Source: Nigrospora sphaerica
Taxonomy: Eukaryota; Ascomycota; Sordariomycetes; Amphisphaeriales; Apiosporaceae
Length of the DNA stretch: 64,000 nucleotides
Assembly (NCBI GenBank): GCA_018287875.1
Contig: JAGVVL010000001.1
Span: 62,001-126,000 of the forward strand
Direction of reading: 5' to 3'
In this document: positions 1 to 11,884 of the stretch, in pieces
How positions within the stretch are numbered: the stretch's first letter is position 1
How the letters are laid out: each line of letters begins with the position of its first letter
Notes under the pieces: model-generated
What the model was told of the DNA's origin: nothing
Database searches by the model: none
Seen by the model: only the letters and a program-made list of their open reading frames with translations
Program-made: the position numbers and the translations under genes

Positions 1-2493
1 ATCTAGGCAGACGTGGATTATCGCGCTTAGGTTAATTCGGTGGGCTTAGCGTAGACCTTACTATACTCCCACAACCTCTCCGTCGAAGACCTCCGTAAGG
101 CCTAGTCGGCCCTTACCTTAGCTGATTTTTCGTCCATTTCGGTAGATAGCGAAACCCCAGCCGACTGCTTCGTTAGGTCCCTTCGACTTATCCGAGAAGA
201 CAATAAGGTGGGTATCGGGTAGTCTTGTCTGCCACACGGTAAACTCCTTCGCTGTTGTCTTTTTATCTTTCTGCGACTCCTGCTTCGGCGTGTATCTCTT
301 TAGGACGTAATATAGCCTTGGAATGTCGGGTAGGAGTCTAGCTGCTCTCTAAAGCCTGGTCCGCGCTAGTTGTAGGGAGCCGTATTTAATGCTAGGAGGG
401 TACAGCCGTAGCGCTATACATGTGGTCAGTATATAGTCCCTGTCTACCGACTGGAGCCGTTATCCGAAGCAATAGAACGCCGCTTTTAATACGATTCGCG
501 CTGTTAAGACACCTGCGTCCCTATATAGCGTGGCTAAAGGTGTTGTCTTCTATACAGGCAGTACTGCCTATATCGCCTCCCTTAGGACCCTGTCTAGTTT
601 ATCCATGTGTGCCTCCTGTCGGGTCGGCACCTCTATGTTGAGCTGCTGGCGCGCTTTCTTCTGGATCTTCGTACGCCCCTCGTACTATGCCTCCGCCCTA
701 TAGGTGAGGGTGGGGAGGACGCAGGTGTAGATAGCCTTCCGGAGAGCTTTTAGCGGGGGGCCTCGCTGGGTGTTGGCTAGGCTCCGTAGGTGTTGTATAA
801 GAATTCGAGCCTGTGCCGCTCTCTCTTTCACGTGCTCCGTAAACCGAAGTTTCAAGTTAAACCAAACACCGAGCTATCGCACGGGCTGGACCGAGGCGTT
901 TATAGTCAGCCTATGGTCCTATACTGCCACACTAGGGAGTTCCTTTAGGCTCCTTACGTATATAAAATAGAGCAGCTCGCTTTTATCCGGGTCGATAGTG
1001 ACTTTATGTTCCTTACCTTAGTTGAGGACGTCGTTTAGGTTATTCGTTAACTGTCTTATGTTATTGTGTAGGGACTTACTAGCTCGGTAGAAGTATATAT
1101 CGTCCGCGTATCCGAATCGGTGTTTGGTGTCTTCGAGTAGAATGTCCGCAATATATAGAAGGAAGAGTATTAGGGAGGTGGGAGATCCCTATAGTAGGCT
1201 GTATTGGATTATCTATAGCGTTATTATAACATCCTTAAGTCGGATCCGCGCTTATCTTTCTTCTATAAAGGAGCCTACAAACTTGACTAGCTACGTAGCC
1301 TAGCCCTGTTATCTTATACAGAGTATAAGGCGTCTCTTAAGGGTGGCGTCGAATACGCCTTTCATATCCACGGTGAGGATCGAAGCCGTGCCCTTGTTCT
1401 CTAAGGAATGCTCGATCTTATATATAAGGCAGGTAAGGAGGTCTAAGGCTGCCCGAGTTAGCAAAGCGCCCGCCTGTTATAGGCTGACCACCCTATATAA
1501 GAGCGTAGTATTAGCTATGCGTTTTACTACGAGCCTCTCGAGGCCCTTCCCGAGGCAGGAGAGAAGCGAGATCGGTCGCTATAAGCGAGGGTTCGAGAGG
1601 TCTTTCTTATTCGGCTTCTGTAGTATCACGACCTTAGCTGTGCGGAATAGGCGTAGGGGGTGACTAATCTGTAGACAAGCTTAAAAGAGGGATTGTACAG
1701 ATTCTTAAATAACCTCTTAACACGCTTTTAGCAGTCGTATTAAGATGCTATCGGCCCCCGGCGAGGTGCTCTTTACTACGATCGTGGCGGCTGCTAGCTC
1801 TTCTTTTAAGATGTAGGCATCCTAGGGCAGGGTATGTCGCGGTACTATAAGGATCTTAAGAGGGTCGTCCTCGAGGTCTTCGGCGTCTATAAAACGCTCT
1901 AGGAGAGCTTTATATAAAGCGTGTGCCTTTTCTTCCGTGTCCTCAATCGTCTTATCTTTGATAACTAAAGGTAGCGCTTATAAGGCGGGCTGTAGCTTAT
2001 GCTATCTGACGACCTTATATAGGTCCTTGTCAGACTAGATCGAGTCGATTTGCCGTCGCCAGTACTCCCGCTTTTCTCTCTGTACCACCGCGAGGAAGCG
2101 TTTCCGTTCTTCTAGGTGCCTCCAGTCCCCTTGGTGTTGCCTTCTTGCTCGTCGGAACGTATCTCGAGCTTCCCGGCAGGCGTCGGTCCACTATGGTGCC
2201 TTGCGACCGTCCTTAGCTGGCTGCTTCCCGATCGTTTCTAGCGCTCTACGTAATACGCCTAGGATCTTCGTTGCCCGTTGATCCAGCTGATCCGTCGTCG
2301 GTACCGGAGGAAGTGGCGTGAGGCTTTGCATGCCTAGCTCGACGGTGCCGGCAAAAGCTTCGAGTTTGTGGTCTGGTATCGAGTAAGTTGGACTACCACC
2401 ACTTGGGCCAATCCAGACTTGGGCCACCACACCTATCATGAGACCCCTTAAGACGGTTTTTGGTGTTTTGCAGCCACAACCAGGCCTAATTAG

Positions 2494-4413
2494 CTAATAC
2501 TTGACTTGTATCTCCTCAAGGACCTCCTCTATCTCATGGTCCCAATTATCTTCAATTTGTTGTGTTTCCGACCGCCTATTTTGCTGCTGGCGCGCAAACC
2601 TCCGTGGGCGAACTTGGTCCGCTTCATCCCTCAGCTGATCCCTAGCTTGCGAGATGTCCTCCATATCAACAAACGCCTGTTGAGACTTAGGAAGGACTCG
2701 ACGCTGTTTTCGAGGTCGCTGTCTCTCGAGTGCAGCTTTTAATTGCTCATTTTCCTGCTCGTGAGCGACGTTGCTGGCGGTGAGGATGTCGAAGGCCTTC
2801 TGCTGCTTCCAAAGGCCTCGGCGCTGCATTGCAGTCGCGAGCGCGCTGTCCGCTGCTAACACACGAAGCCCTAATTCCTTCACTTGCCTGCTGTTCTTTA
2901 GAGTCTTAAGTTCGTTTTCGTTTAACGCTGCGCTTTGGTCTGGTGTTTTCGCGCGCTCCGGTTCTCCTGCAGTCTGCGCGTCCGCCTAGGCAGTGAGCCT
3001 GCTATTGAGAGGCTTGGAACGGTCTCTTAGAAAGATGCCAGTTGCCTCCCAGCCTCTTAGGATCTTTTCTATCGGTTAGGGTTTCATTTCGGGCTCTTTT
3101 CTAAGCAGCCACGAACTCTGGCTTGCCGGCAACGGTAACCATCATGGAATAGCAGGTGGCACGCAAAATGGACCTGAACCTGCACTTCAACGCTGAGAAT
3201 GGGCCGACGTCGAGGGGCTGGAGGATTTGTGAGCAGTGCACTGGGAGGAAATTAAGCCAGACTCGCGCTTGGAGACATTCCAGGAGGAAAGGCTCGTTGA
3301 TGTGGCTGTTATGGCCGTCGATGATAAGGTGACGCCACTGGCGATAGTTTTGAGGCTTCGTCTAAGGGAGGAACACCTCACGTAGCCAGCGCAGCGCTAT
3401 CTCGTTGCTTGACTAGCCAGAACCGCTAGAGGCGAACCTCCAGGAATTGAGGTCATCATCTCCTAGCATCTCCTCCTCAAATCACTGCTGCTGGACGTTT
3501 TTGCCTCCGAAGATAACCAAGGGGAAAAGCGCTCTGCCGTCTCCAGCCACGCACTTGTCAGAGACACAACTGGAAAGGACTCGGATCCAGGACAAAGGTT
3601 AAATGGAAGATCTCAGAGCAAGGCCCTCAACAGGAAAACTGGCGAGGCCACGGACAGGTAGCGGCAGGCTACAAATAAGGGGCAACAGGCCCAGTAGATG
3701 GATAGAAGGACAGAGATTAATACCATTCAACCTCTACCCCTACCTACTACCTCGCCACAGCTTCGACAATACCTACGTGCCCCTTCTTGCCTATACTCCA
3801 AGGGCCCCCTCTGACAGCACTCCACGATAGTCACCCACTCTCTATTTAGGGGGTCCTTAATGAGGACCTCCTTAAGCTCAGAGGGTCCGATGACAAGGGG
3901 AGCGTCTCCAATTCCGATCTGGGACCCTATCTCGTCGGCGTTATAAGTGTGAGCTGCAGGGATGGCTGACATTAAGGGGTCATCTAACCGTTGGAAGAAC
4001 TCCTCGATATTTGTTGAACAAGCTGCGTTAGCGCGCCGCCAGTTATAGCGGACGCTGCGCAAGGTCTTCAACTCTGGATGGCGCTTTAGGAAGCGCTGGA
4101 TCCAGTGTTTTCCGAAGGTCTCAGGTCCTCCAGACGCTCGAGAGATCCTCAAAGCATACATCGTGAACCTTGAGTGAGGCGGCGCGTAGCCTAACTTGGT
4201 CTGCGTCTTAACCCAGCGTACCAGATGAGCTTCCTGGCGCGGTGAAAGGTTCTGTTGCTCTTCGTGAGCCTCACGAACGGTCCTTCCACCGTCAATATGG
4301 CGTTGAAGTGTGGACCTAGGGATGGAGTATTGCTTAGCAGCTGAGCAGACGGAGGCGCCGTCCTTCGTGGCACGAATAGCAGCATGTAGCTTTTTTTCCC
4401 GATCGGTGGCCAT
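2494..4413 (-). pseudogene. pogo-like DDE transposase of element 1, broken
   Basis: Begins at ATG 4413 (MATDREKKLH). The N-terminus has a psq-type helix-turn-helix (about residues 1-45) and a CENP-B/Tc5-type DNA-binding domain ending in GPETFGKHWIQRFLKRHPEL. The DDE domain starts at TYNADEIG. Around 3590-3815 the DDE homology is lost, then resumes as VSDKCVAGDGRAL, followed by HLIIDGHNSH and LQPLDVG lower down (about 3330-3180). The C-terminal coiled, glutamine- and arginine-rich tail is at 2883-2494. Stops (for example at QQQ* and FLP*) and the internal foreign segment make it non-functional. Confidence 0.8.
3590..3815 (-). other. Candidate small insertion within the element 1 DDE domain
   Basis: Transposase homology reads WVTIVEC down to about 3815, then about 220 bases give no recognisable transposase sequence, and homology resumes with VSDKCVAGDGRALFPLVIF near 3590. 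The segment encodes nothing recognisable. I could not define terminal repeats or a target duplication, so it could also be a rearranged or badly decayed part of the element. Confidence 0.35.
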
Positions 4414-4451
4414 ATCAGAAGATGCACAATTGAAAGGCGATGACAATGGTC

Positions 4452-6315
4452 TAACGTAGATGACAAGCGAGTGGCGCAGACAAGCGAGTGGCGCACCTTT
4501 CGGCATCTCCACGAGAAATCAATTAATTATGCAACCACAACGCCGTAAATCAATTCAAACTAATCGGAATATGACTCTCAGGAGGTTTCTACATTTATTT
4601 CACAAGTACGTGCATTATGACCGGTGTTTCCGCAGATGCCACAACGCTGTTCGCGCGGTTGCGCCCTCCTTACGCGACTACTACTCGCACGTGTTGCCTC
4701 CCTTAACTGCGCATCCACGTCCTTTTGATCTAAAAGATCTAATCCCTCGCCAATCTCGAGTGTTCCTCCTTGCCGTAGACGTGTTTTCTTCGCTCTCCGA
4801 CGTTTTGCGAGGCTAGAATTCGCCTCTCGAAGTGTCTTAACCTCCGCCCGTAAAAGGGCGTTCTCGTGCATTATCGCCATCGCACCCTTCGCAAACTAGT
4901 CGACTGCCGATAAAATCGGTGTCGGAGAGCTTCCCTGGTGACGGCGGATTCGGCTTTGAATAAAATCGGTTTGCGAAGTTGCCTCGGTCGGGTTGTGCGG
5001 CGTTTGGGAGGCCAAAGGGATAGTCGCAGCCGGGAGGCTTCCAGTCGGCGAAGGCGTTGATAACTTCACGTCGAGCTTCGAGATGACCTTATCCGGGTTA
5101 AGAGGGACTAAACCAGCCCCGCGGAATCCGGATTTGACGTTTTCGGGTGTAAAAATCTTAACAAACGCGGCGTGGAAGGCGATGAGGAACTCGGCCTTCG
5201 TAATATAGTTCACGTGTGCCTTTATAAACCCTTCGATTTCGCGACCGTACGCCCGCTTCAATGGTCCAAAACATCCAACGTCAAGAGGCTGGAGTAGATG
5301 TGACAAATGAGGAGGCATTAAGACCGTGATAATGCTCTTCTCCTTACAGAAAGCCTGGAAATCGGCCGAAACGTGGCTCTTGTGCCCGTCGATGATCAAC
5401 ATTCGATGTGTGCCCTTTATACGCGCAGCAGTGTGTTTATCGAAATGCCGAATCCAGTCTAGCCCTGTCTTATTGTCGGTCCATCCATTGGAGGTTAGTT
5501 TAATCACCTAGTCGCGTGGTAGGGTGCTGTCGGCGTACCAGTTCGCGAGATGGTTCTTGCCCTTCACTGCTACGAATGGCGGGACGCACCAGCCGTCCGC
5601 ATATACGCCCTGGATCGCGGTAGCCCATTCTCGATTGCTAGGCTGGACTTTCTTTCGTTTGCCGCTGCGGTCGGCGCCTGTAACAACTATAGAGGACGTG
5701 ATCTGGCCCATCATAAAGCCAGTCTCGTCGAAATTGTACAGATCCTCGTCAAGGATACTGTACGTCGCCCTCATATTGCGGAAAAGCTCGAACCAAGCCG
5801 CGATCTTTTTAGGGTCCTCGCAGAGGGCCCTCTGGTAGTCGTATGCACGAGAAAGACACGTCTTAAGTTGGGGTTGTCGCTTCACGAAGTTCGAGGCCCA
5901 GTGTATCCCGACGCGTAACGCGTCGCGCTCCGCGAGAATAACATTGGCCATCTCTTCCACATCAGGCATCCGGGGCGCGAATCCCCGCGAATCCAGGTCC
6001 ATTATATATGTGACAATCACATTCTCTTCTAGCTCCGTTAATCGAGTGCTGTTAGGGCGCGTATCTTGCTGGGCGCGTGTTCCGTTCATTCTTCGACGTA
6101 GTGAGGTTTCGGAGACGTTATATGTCCTAGCCGCGGCTCTGCGGGTAAGATTGGGGTCTTTTTGGAGAGATTGGATAGCAAGAACCATCTGGCTTTCTTT
6201 CGACGCGGTCTCCATGTTTATTTGTGGTTATGTAGTGTCTTAAAGTTGAATTGGCGCCATTTAGCGGTAAGTGCGCCACTCGCTTGTCTGCGCCACTCGC
6301 TTGTCATCTACGTTA
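4452..6315 (-). mobile_element. Fot1/pogo-like element 2, copy A, nested in element 1
   Basis: Flanked by TA at 4452-4453 and 6314-6315. The terminal inverted repeats (about 44 bp) start ACGTAGATGACAAGCGAGTG and are identical at both ends. Each TIR contains two tandem copies of ACAAGCGAGTGGCGCA. The 1.86-kb element carries one transposase gene on the minus strand with only two in-frame stops, so this is a fairly young copy. It sits in the 5' leader of element 1. Confidence 0.92.
4578..6215 (-). pseudogene. Fot1/pogo-like transposase with CCHC zinc knuckle (copy A), two in-frame TAGs
   Basis: One 546-codon frame from ATG 6215 to the stop at 4578, interrupted by TAG at codon 236 (5508-5510) and codon 440 (4896-4898). 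The N-terminal HTH (residues 1-50) is followed by a Tc5-type HTH containing GIHWASNFVKRQPQLKTC. The DDE catalytic domain has NFDETGF, LIIDGHKSH and HLLQPLDVG. The extreme C-terminus is a CCHC knuckle (CGICGNTGHNARTC). The second TAG replaces a glutamine that is still CAG in copy B at about 13291. The first TAG, at a position where relatives usually have tryptophan, is also TAG in copy B. Apart from these two codons the protein is intact. Confidence 0.88.
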
Positions 6316-8364
6316 ACTAATCTATCTATTGGTGTTTTGGTTGTTATTATATCCAAGGTTGAAGTTGTTGGCGATGAGGAGGATGAGCTGACTTTGTTGG
6401 TGGTCCAAGTCTGGGTTGGCCCAAGTGGTGGTAGTCCAACTTACCGGAACTGCGTCCCCCATGTCTGTTCACCTCTAGGGATCGAGATTCGGATCGTTTC
6501 GTGGTCTGCTCCTGTCCGAAGCCTCGGGTCTACCTCCGCTGCCGCAAAAGGGATGTTAGAAAAGGCTAGGTCGATGGTCCGTCCCGCGGCGTGGGTAGGG
6601 ATCCCAATCTCCCCAATGTAGCCAAGCCCGTTGGCGACAGCCCAGTCGTGGATCTCGGAACCTCCATTGCGGGTTAGGGCCACATCGGGGTCCTAAGCGT
6701 TATACCAGGCGTTGAAGTCCCCTGCGACGATGCAGTGGGATGGTGGTCGCAGGTTTAATAGGAGTTGTGTCGCCTAGCTTAGCGGCTCTTTTAAGGGTCT
6801 GTACATATTTATAAAGGTGAAGTGGTCGATTTCGAGCTATAAGAGGTCTCTAGTTTTCTATGGCCGCTTTTATCTTGTCTTTAGCCCGCTGCTTTTATTA
6901 ACGTAAGTTATAACCCGAGGTTAAGAGGCGACTCTATCTTAGCTGTTAACTGGTATGTAAGCGCTGTAACCCAAGTGTGAGTTGAATCTGTTTTGGCTGT
7001 CTTTCGTAACAGATGGTTCCTATACGACGACTACGTCGATATAGTCCTCCCAGTATTGTTGCAGTAAAGCCGTGTGTGCCAGCGGCGATTTGCCCACGTT
7101 AGCTTACGCGACCTATAGAACTTATCGTTCTGGCTTAATACATATCGAGCGTGTTCGGTAGTTTAATTTATTTATCGTCCTTAAGGCCTATATAGTCGAG
7201 CATGCTATAGTCGATACATAGGATGTTCCTTCTATTACGTTTCGGCTTATCTTCTTAGGAGGACTGGAGCCGTCTTCTTAAGAATTTTATAGGCGTATAA
7301 GTAGGGTCCTCTATAGTTATATCGGCGGTGTTCCTACCAGTATCCGGTCTAGCCTCCTCTTATATATTACCTCTATAGCTTGTTTCTTATAGTTGGGCTG
7401 CCTTATAAAGCAGGTTGCCTATCTGGCGAATCTTTATAAGCTCGCTTTACATAAAGCGTACTAGCTTTCTGTGTTTCACCACTGGCTTCGCTGGACAGTT
7501 CTTATAGTTCGCTAGAGCAAGCCTATAGCAGTTCGCATACTATGGGCGTTGCTAGCACAGCTGTGGGTGGTTATATCCTACTAGGAGTCGGGCGCTGCAG
7601 TTTTCGTATCTGTCTATTCGTGTGTAAAATCGGCTCGGGTGGTATCCTTAGCAGCCCGGGTTATGCCTACTAAGGGGTGTCCGCTTCTTAATTAGCTAGG
7701 TGGGCCTACTCACTGCGAAGAGCCGGAACAGACAGACTTTCTATAGGAACAAGACAATATATGATCTCTTATTCGTCCCCGGAATTAGTTCCTGTCGCGA
7801 CTAGCGCATGCTTACTAGCTCGACGCCGGTTTACATAATAACTTTGTCTTGTAATAGAGTGTCTATCTTAAATATCTCGCCGAAAATATTTAGGAGGCGC
7901 GTTAGGTAGCCGGGGACGACGTAGTTCACCCATGTGATCGGGACCTCGACTGCGTTAGCTTAGAGGCTTCGCGCTAGTTCTTCTTTCCTTCGGAGTAGTA
8001 TCTCCTTTATTTCTTTGTTTCTTAGATAGACGGCGACGCCTATAGCTATATAGTAGATATTAGGAACGTCAGCTAAAGATAAGTCGAGGGTCTTATATAT
8101 AGCCTATTGTAAGGCGAAGTTATATTAGGTATATGCTTAGTTTCGGTGTTCCTTTAGGATTCTTATAAGAACTTGGAGGTCCTTTTATCGGTTCGTTTAC
8201 TGGGTCCGTTTGTTTACGCTGTCTTAAGGCGATGGCTTTCGTCCCGCTCGAGCGACGTCTGCCTAGCTGCGCGTGGGGGCCCCGAGAGGCTCCGTATAGA
8301 TCGGGCCGGTCTCCGGTAGGAGGCGTTCGTTTAGGTGGGGGTAAGTTATGTGCCCGATCTTAGC

Positions 8365-8760
8365 CTATAGGAACGCTGTAAAACCTTTCGTAATCTCCGT
8401 AGCTAGTTCTTTGTCTTTATCGTGGTATTCTTCGATAATACTATTTAAGGCGTGGGCAATCTTAGTAAGTACCGATCTTCGGGTGTTATATCGTTTATCT
8501 ATATCGCTTAAAACCGGGGCTAGTGCGTCCGAAGCCGGCTGGTGTCCTTGTACCATGGCCGAGGCTTCTTCCGTCGTCGAAGCTTCTCGAGTGTCGTCGA
8601 CCTTCTTTCGGTTTTGTAATGGACCGTTCGCAGGGGCCTCATTCTACCCCGTTCGCTTCCTCTTGTGAGTATAAGTGGGGGAAGCTTCTTCGAGGTGGTC
8701 GGGAGGATCGTTTCCCGTCATCACCTCATCGGTGGTGTCCTCACGAGGAGGTGAAGCCAT
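8365..8760 (-). pseudogene. LINE-A ORF1 remnant (5' part)
   Basis: Starts at an ATG at 8760 (MASPPREDTT) and reads through an in-frame TAG at 8644-8646 (codon 39) to another TAG at 8365-8367. The middle part contains a lysine/arginine-rich segment and a helical stretch (SVLTKIAHALNSIIEEYHDK). This is the usual place and character of the nucleic-acid-binding ORF1 protein of Tad-clade LINEs. Sequence below 8365 is too decayed to follow reliably. It cannot encode a full protein. Confidence 0.6.
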
Positions 8761-8903
8761 CACGATGATGGTCCCAGAGTCCATCTGGCCTCTGGGTTGG
8801 CGTTGAGGCGCCGTTGGAGGGTTGTTAAGGATTTGGCAGTAAATAGTGGGCTGGCACTAACAGTAGGTGCCAGCAAAGAATAAATAAGAAGGAACGTCTG
8901 TTC

Positions 8904-11560
8904 GCCACGCGGTGTGTAGAGTGTAGGGACTGCCGGGGGTAACGGCGGTGCTAATCCTTCTGTTCTTGCCCATCTCGCGATATTCCAGACGCCAGCTGGC
9001 TGGCTAGACGCCTCGTGGAGCATATGTCTCTAGGACGCTGTTTTAGCTTCTCGGATTGCTTTCTTCTTTAAGAGAGTTGACTGCCGGAGGGCTCGCTAAG
9101 CTACATCCGTCCTATCGGAAAGCCATATCCGCTAGGCTCTTCGCTCCTTCTCTATAGCTTCTTCTGTCTCGCGGTTCCACTAAGCTTTGCCTCTCCCTTT
9201 AAAGTAGCGGAGGGGGGCAACTAAGTCGGCTATCCAGGTTAATTCCTTAGTTAACGTTTCAGTGTAGCTATCGATTTCTTCTAGTGTCTCGAGTTACCTT
9301 GGCTATGGTAGGTGTGCCGCTTTTACCTTCGCCTGGTTATAGTTAGCTGTTTTCTAGCTACGTCGTGGCCTGTCTTAGCGGTCTGTATAGGGTCCAGCCA
9401 CGCGTATCACCTAGGGGAGGTGATCGGATCCAGCAAATAGGGCATACCCGTTGTAGGCAGCTTGGAGATCGTCCGTGGCCCACGCTAAGTCGATCGTGGA
9501 GTCCATGCACTCTCTTCGAGTCCATGTCGGTGTTCCAGGGGGTGTGATCAGCTGGAGTCTCCAGGATTCTGCTAGCTGGAGTAACTTATTAGCTGCCCTA
9601 TAGGGTCGGACGTTGTATCCTCTCCAGACAGGGTGGTGGACGTTAAAGTCTCCCACGAGGACTGTTTATCTTAGCTAGGGTTCGGTATAGAGGGCTTCGA
9701 TAACAGGCAGGTCCGATCTGCTGGTGGACTTAAGGGGAGGCGAGTATATACAAATAACCGTTATAGGACCGTCTAGTAGTTAAATTGTGATACGACACTT
9801 ATTTGGCTGCGCCTTATATGTCCACTGTGCTAGGGTGTACTTCTTATTAATATAGATATATACCTTACCTCCCTCGATCGCGTAAAGTAGGTAGTACAGA
9901 GAGGATCTCGGGCAGTAGGTGGTCGGCATATTTGGGTTTCGCCAGGGCTCTTGGATAGCCAGGATATCGTACTCTTCGGAGATAGTATTAACTGCCGGGA
10001 TCTATGCTTTCTTATTTTTCTGCGTGTTCTAATATAGGATCCTTAGCGCTATCATAGTCGATCGTGGATGCTGTTTAGTGTTGACTCCGGTGTTTCGATG
10101 TCCATGTTGTCTATCTCTTCGTGGGTTCTGCTACAGGCTCTGCCAGTGCTTCTAGTACGGCAGCTGGTTGCTCGATGCTTCCGCGCCTGAACTGTCTGCT
10201 AGTGTTCGGTTATTAGCTTAGGGGGTTCTTACAAGGGCAGTGCGAATCCCTTCGGTCTTATAATATAAGCAGCCTTGGTAATCTGGACCTACTCTTAACG
10301 GACTAGACACTCCTTAGACCATATAGTGTGTAGTCCTTAGTATGCTAGATAACAGTACCGGCTTTTATTCTCGGCTTCTGGGCATTCTTTATTATTATGT
10401 TTTATTAAAGAGCAGAGCCCGCACCTACATGCGTGGCGGCAGATACAGGCGATATGTCTATAACAGTAACAGTGGTAGCATTGCTTAAGCTGTGCTCCTT
10501 TAGCGAAAGGCTCGTATAGATTGTAGCTATACTGCTAAATAAGGCCGTCTCGATATAGCTGTTCCGCTTATTAAACCGTGGGTACTGCAATATATAGGGC
10601 CGTGACCTTCCTAGACGAGGTCTTAGCGTTGCGAGGGAGCTTGACCTCCAGGACGTCGATAGGGCCGCCGGGCTGGTTCCGGAGTTGGACTTCTAGCTGC
10701 CCTTGGTTCGTCTTTATAGCCTCCTTGTTGATGCCATAGGCCACCACCAGGATCGTTCTCTTTTGGATAGTGGCGTTCTCTCCGAAGGCCTCGGTAGTCT
10801 AGGCCCGGTTGGTTTCCAGCTGTCGCTTCTCTTCTGCTGTCTTATAAGTAATAGTATAGTCTCCGCTGGGAAGCTTCCGTGCGGCTATTGCTGTTTCTCT
10901 ACCTGTTGCTGCGTTAACTTTCCGCACGATCTCTTCGTAGGTGCGGCCTTCAGTTCCTACGGTTTTAACCGTTACCTCCCGTTTGTGTCGAGGAGGCAAA
11001 GTCTTGGCTACCTGGGGGGCCCTAAGCGCCTAGGCGGCGGTAGGGGCAGTGGCGGCTGCAGCGTACGTCTTAGGAGCTTTAATTTCCTTATAGATAGGTT
11101 ACAGCGTGTTCTCGATAATATTGATACGTCTTTCGACGCTGGGCTGGTTGTCCGATTCCTTGGCCGATTCCTTAGCCGCCGTCTCTAAGACCGGAATGGC
11201 GGCTTGAACTGCTGCAGCTAAGGCCGTAATGTTGACTTCACCAGCTAGGAAGCGTTTGAAGTCGTCTATAGTGCTACGTATATCCTCCGGACTGCGTCCA
11301 GGTGCTGTGATGCTGTCTGGCGATGGTGTTCTTGAGTCCGGAGGTGATGGCTTGGGGGGTGGGGCGGGCCTATGGCGGCTCCCACCACCCGCGCTTTGCC
11401 TCGAGGGTGGTGAATCGACCATTTCTGGGCTAAATGAGGCCCTAGGAACAGTTTCCGGGCTATCCGGTAGCTTATAGAGTCGTTGTTGTGAAGTTATCGC
11501 CGTGTGGGGTCAGTTTCGAAAAGATTTTCTTTTTCCTATGTCACTCTAGCTATGAACTGG
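8904..11560 (-). mobile_element. LINE-B minus-strand copy (5' portion), Tad-like
   Basis: Highly similar, in reverse orientation, to the copy at 17.8-22.8 kb. Covers the 5' leader, ORF1 and the endonuclease/linker part of ORF2. Homology stops at about 8904 after the LYTPRGE coding segment, where LINE-A begins; the RT part presumably lies left of the window. The endonuclease segment at 9656-9411 contains MGDFNVHHPVWRG and STIDLAWATDD. In-frame TAG/TAA codons disable ORF2. Confidence 0.85.
10229..11422 (-). pseudogene. LINE-B ORF1 (minus copy), stop-containing
   Basis: Frame from ATG 11422 (MVDSPPSRQS) to TAA at 10231-10229, 398 codons with internal stops. The N-terminal half is proline/serine-rich and is followed by a helical region (DDFKRFLAGEVNI). 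A middle domain (PPRHKREVTVKTVG) resembles the RRM-like part of LINE ORF1p, and CCHC zinc knuckles lie at the C-terminus. It is colinear with 18057-19238 on the plus strand. ORF1p normally binds element RNA; this copy is disabled. Confidence 0.75.
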
Positions 11561-11884
11561 ACTACCGAAGCCTAACTTATACTTGTGTAAACCCTTGATC
11601 AAGGCTTACGTAAGAGCCCTGGCCCGGTCTCAGTAACTATCCTTAAACTAGTTTAAGCCTTTATTAATCTACAAAGGCTTCAGGTTTAAGTTAGTAACCT
11701 TTAATTCGGCTTTATAATATTAACTTCAGTATACTATAATCTCGAGAGGTTTACTTAATTCCATTCTTAGCTATAATAATAACTAAGGCTTATTACAGTT
11801 CGGCTTTTAAATACTGCTTTATTATAAGGAAAAGAATATAGAAACTAAGTATTCGATAGATTAAACCAAATTTATAAAAGTAAA

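Larger units (their letters stand above)
2384..6443 (-). mobile_element. pogo-superfamily element 1 (TA target duplication), split by a nested element
   Basis: Bounded by TA at 2384-2385 and 6442-6443 with terminal inverted repeats of about 45 bp beginning AGTTGGACTACCACCACTTG on both inward-facing ends. Inserted in LINE-A ORF2: deleting the element plus one TA rejoins the LINE reading frame exactly. Its own 5' leader (6316-6441) is separated from its transposase by a nested Fot1/pogo element at 4452-6315. The element without the nested copy is about 2.2 kb, normal for fungal pogo-like elements. Confidence 0.9.
1..8903 (-). mobile_element. LINE-A, Tad-like non-LTR retrotransposon, RIP-degraded, 3' end outside window
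   Basis: Minus-strand non-LTR retrotransposon. Reading from 8760 downwards there is an ORF1 remnant, then an ORF2 start near 7.1 kb with the endonuclease N-terminus (VGKSPLAH, later EPS). The rest of the endonuclease follows at 6683-6444 (GRTIDLAFSN, TGADHETIRIS). The reverse transcriptase carries a YADD box at about 1089-1118. Reading frames are broken mostly by TAG, as expected when TGG or CAG suffers RIP-type C-to-T change. A pogo element (2384-6443) interrupts ORF2; removing it and one TA restores continuous reading across residues GTQFR and YSIPDH. The 5' boundary at about 8903 is where homology to LINE-B resumes, so LINE-A appears inserted in LINE-B. Not functional. Confidence 0.85.
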
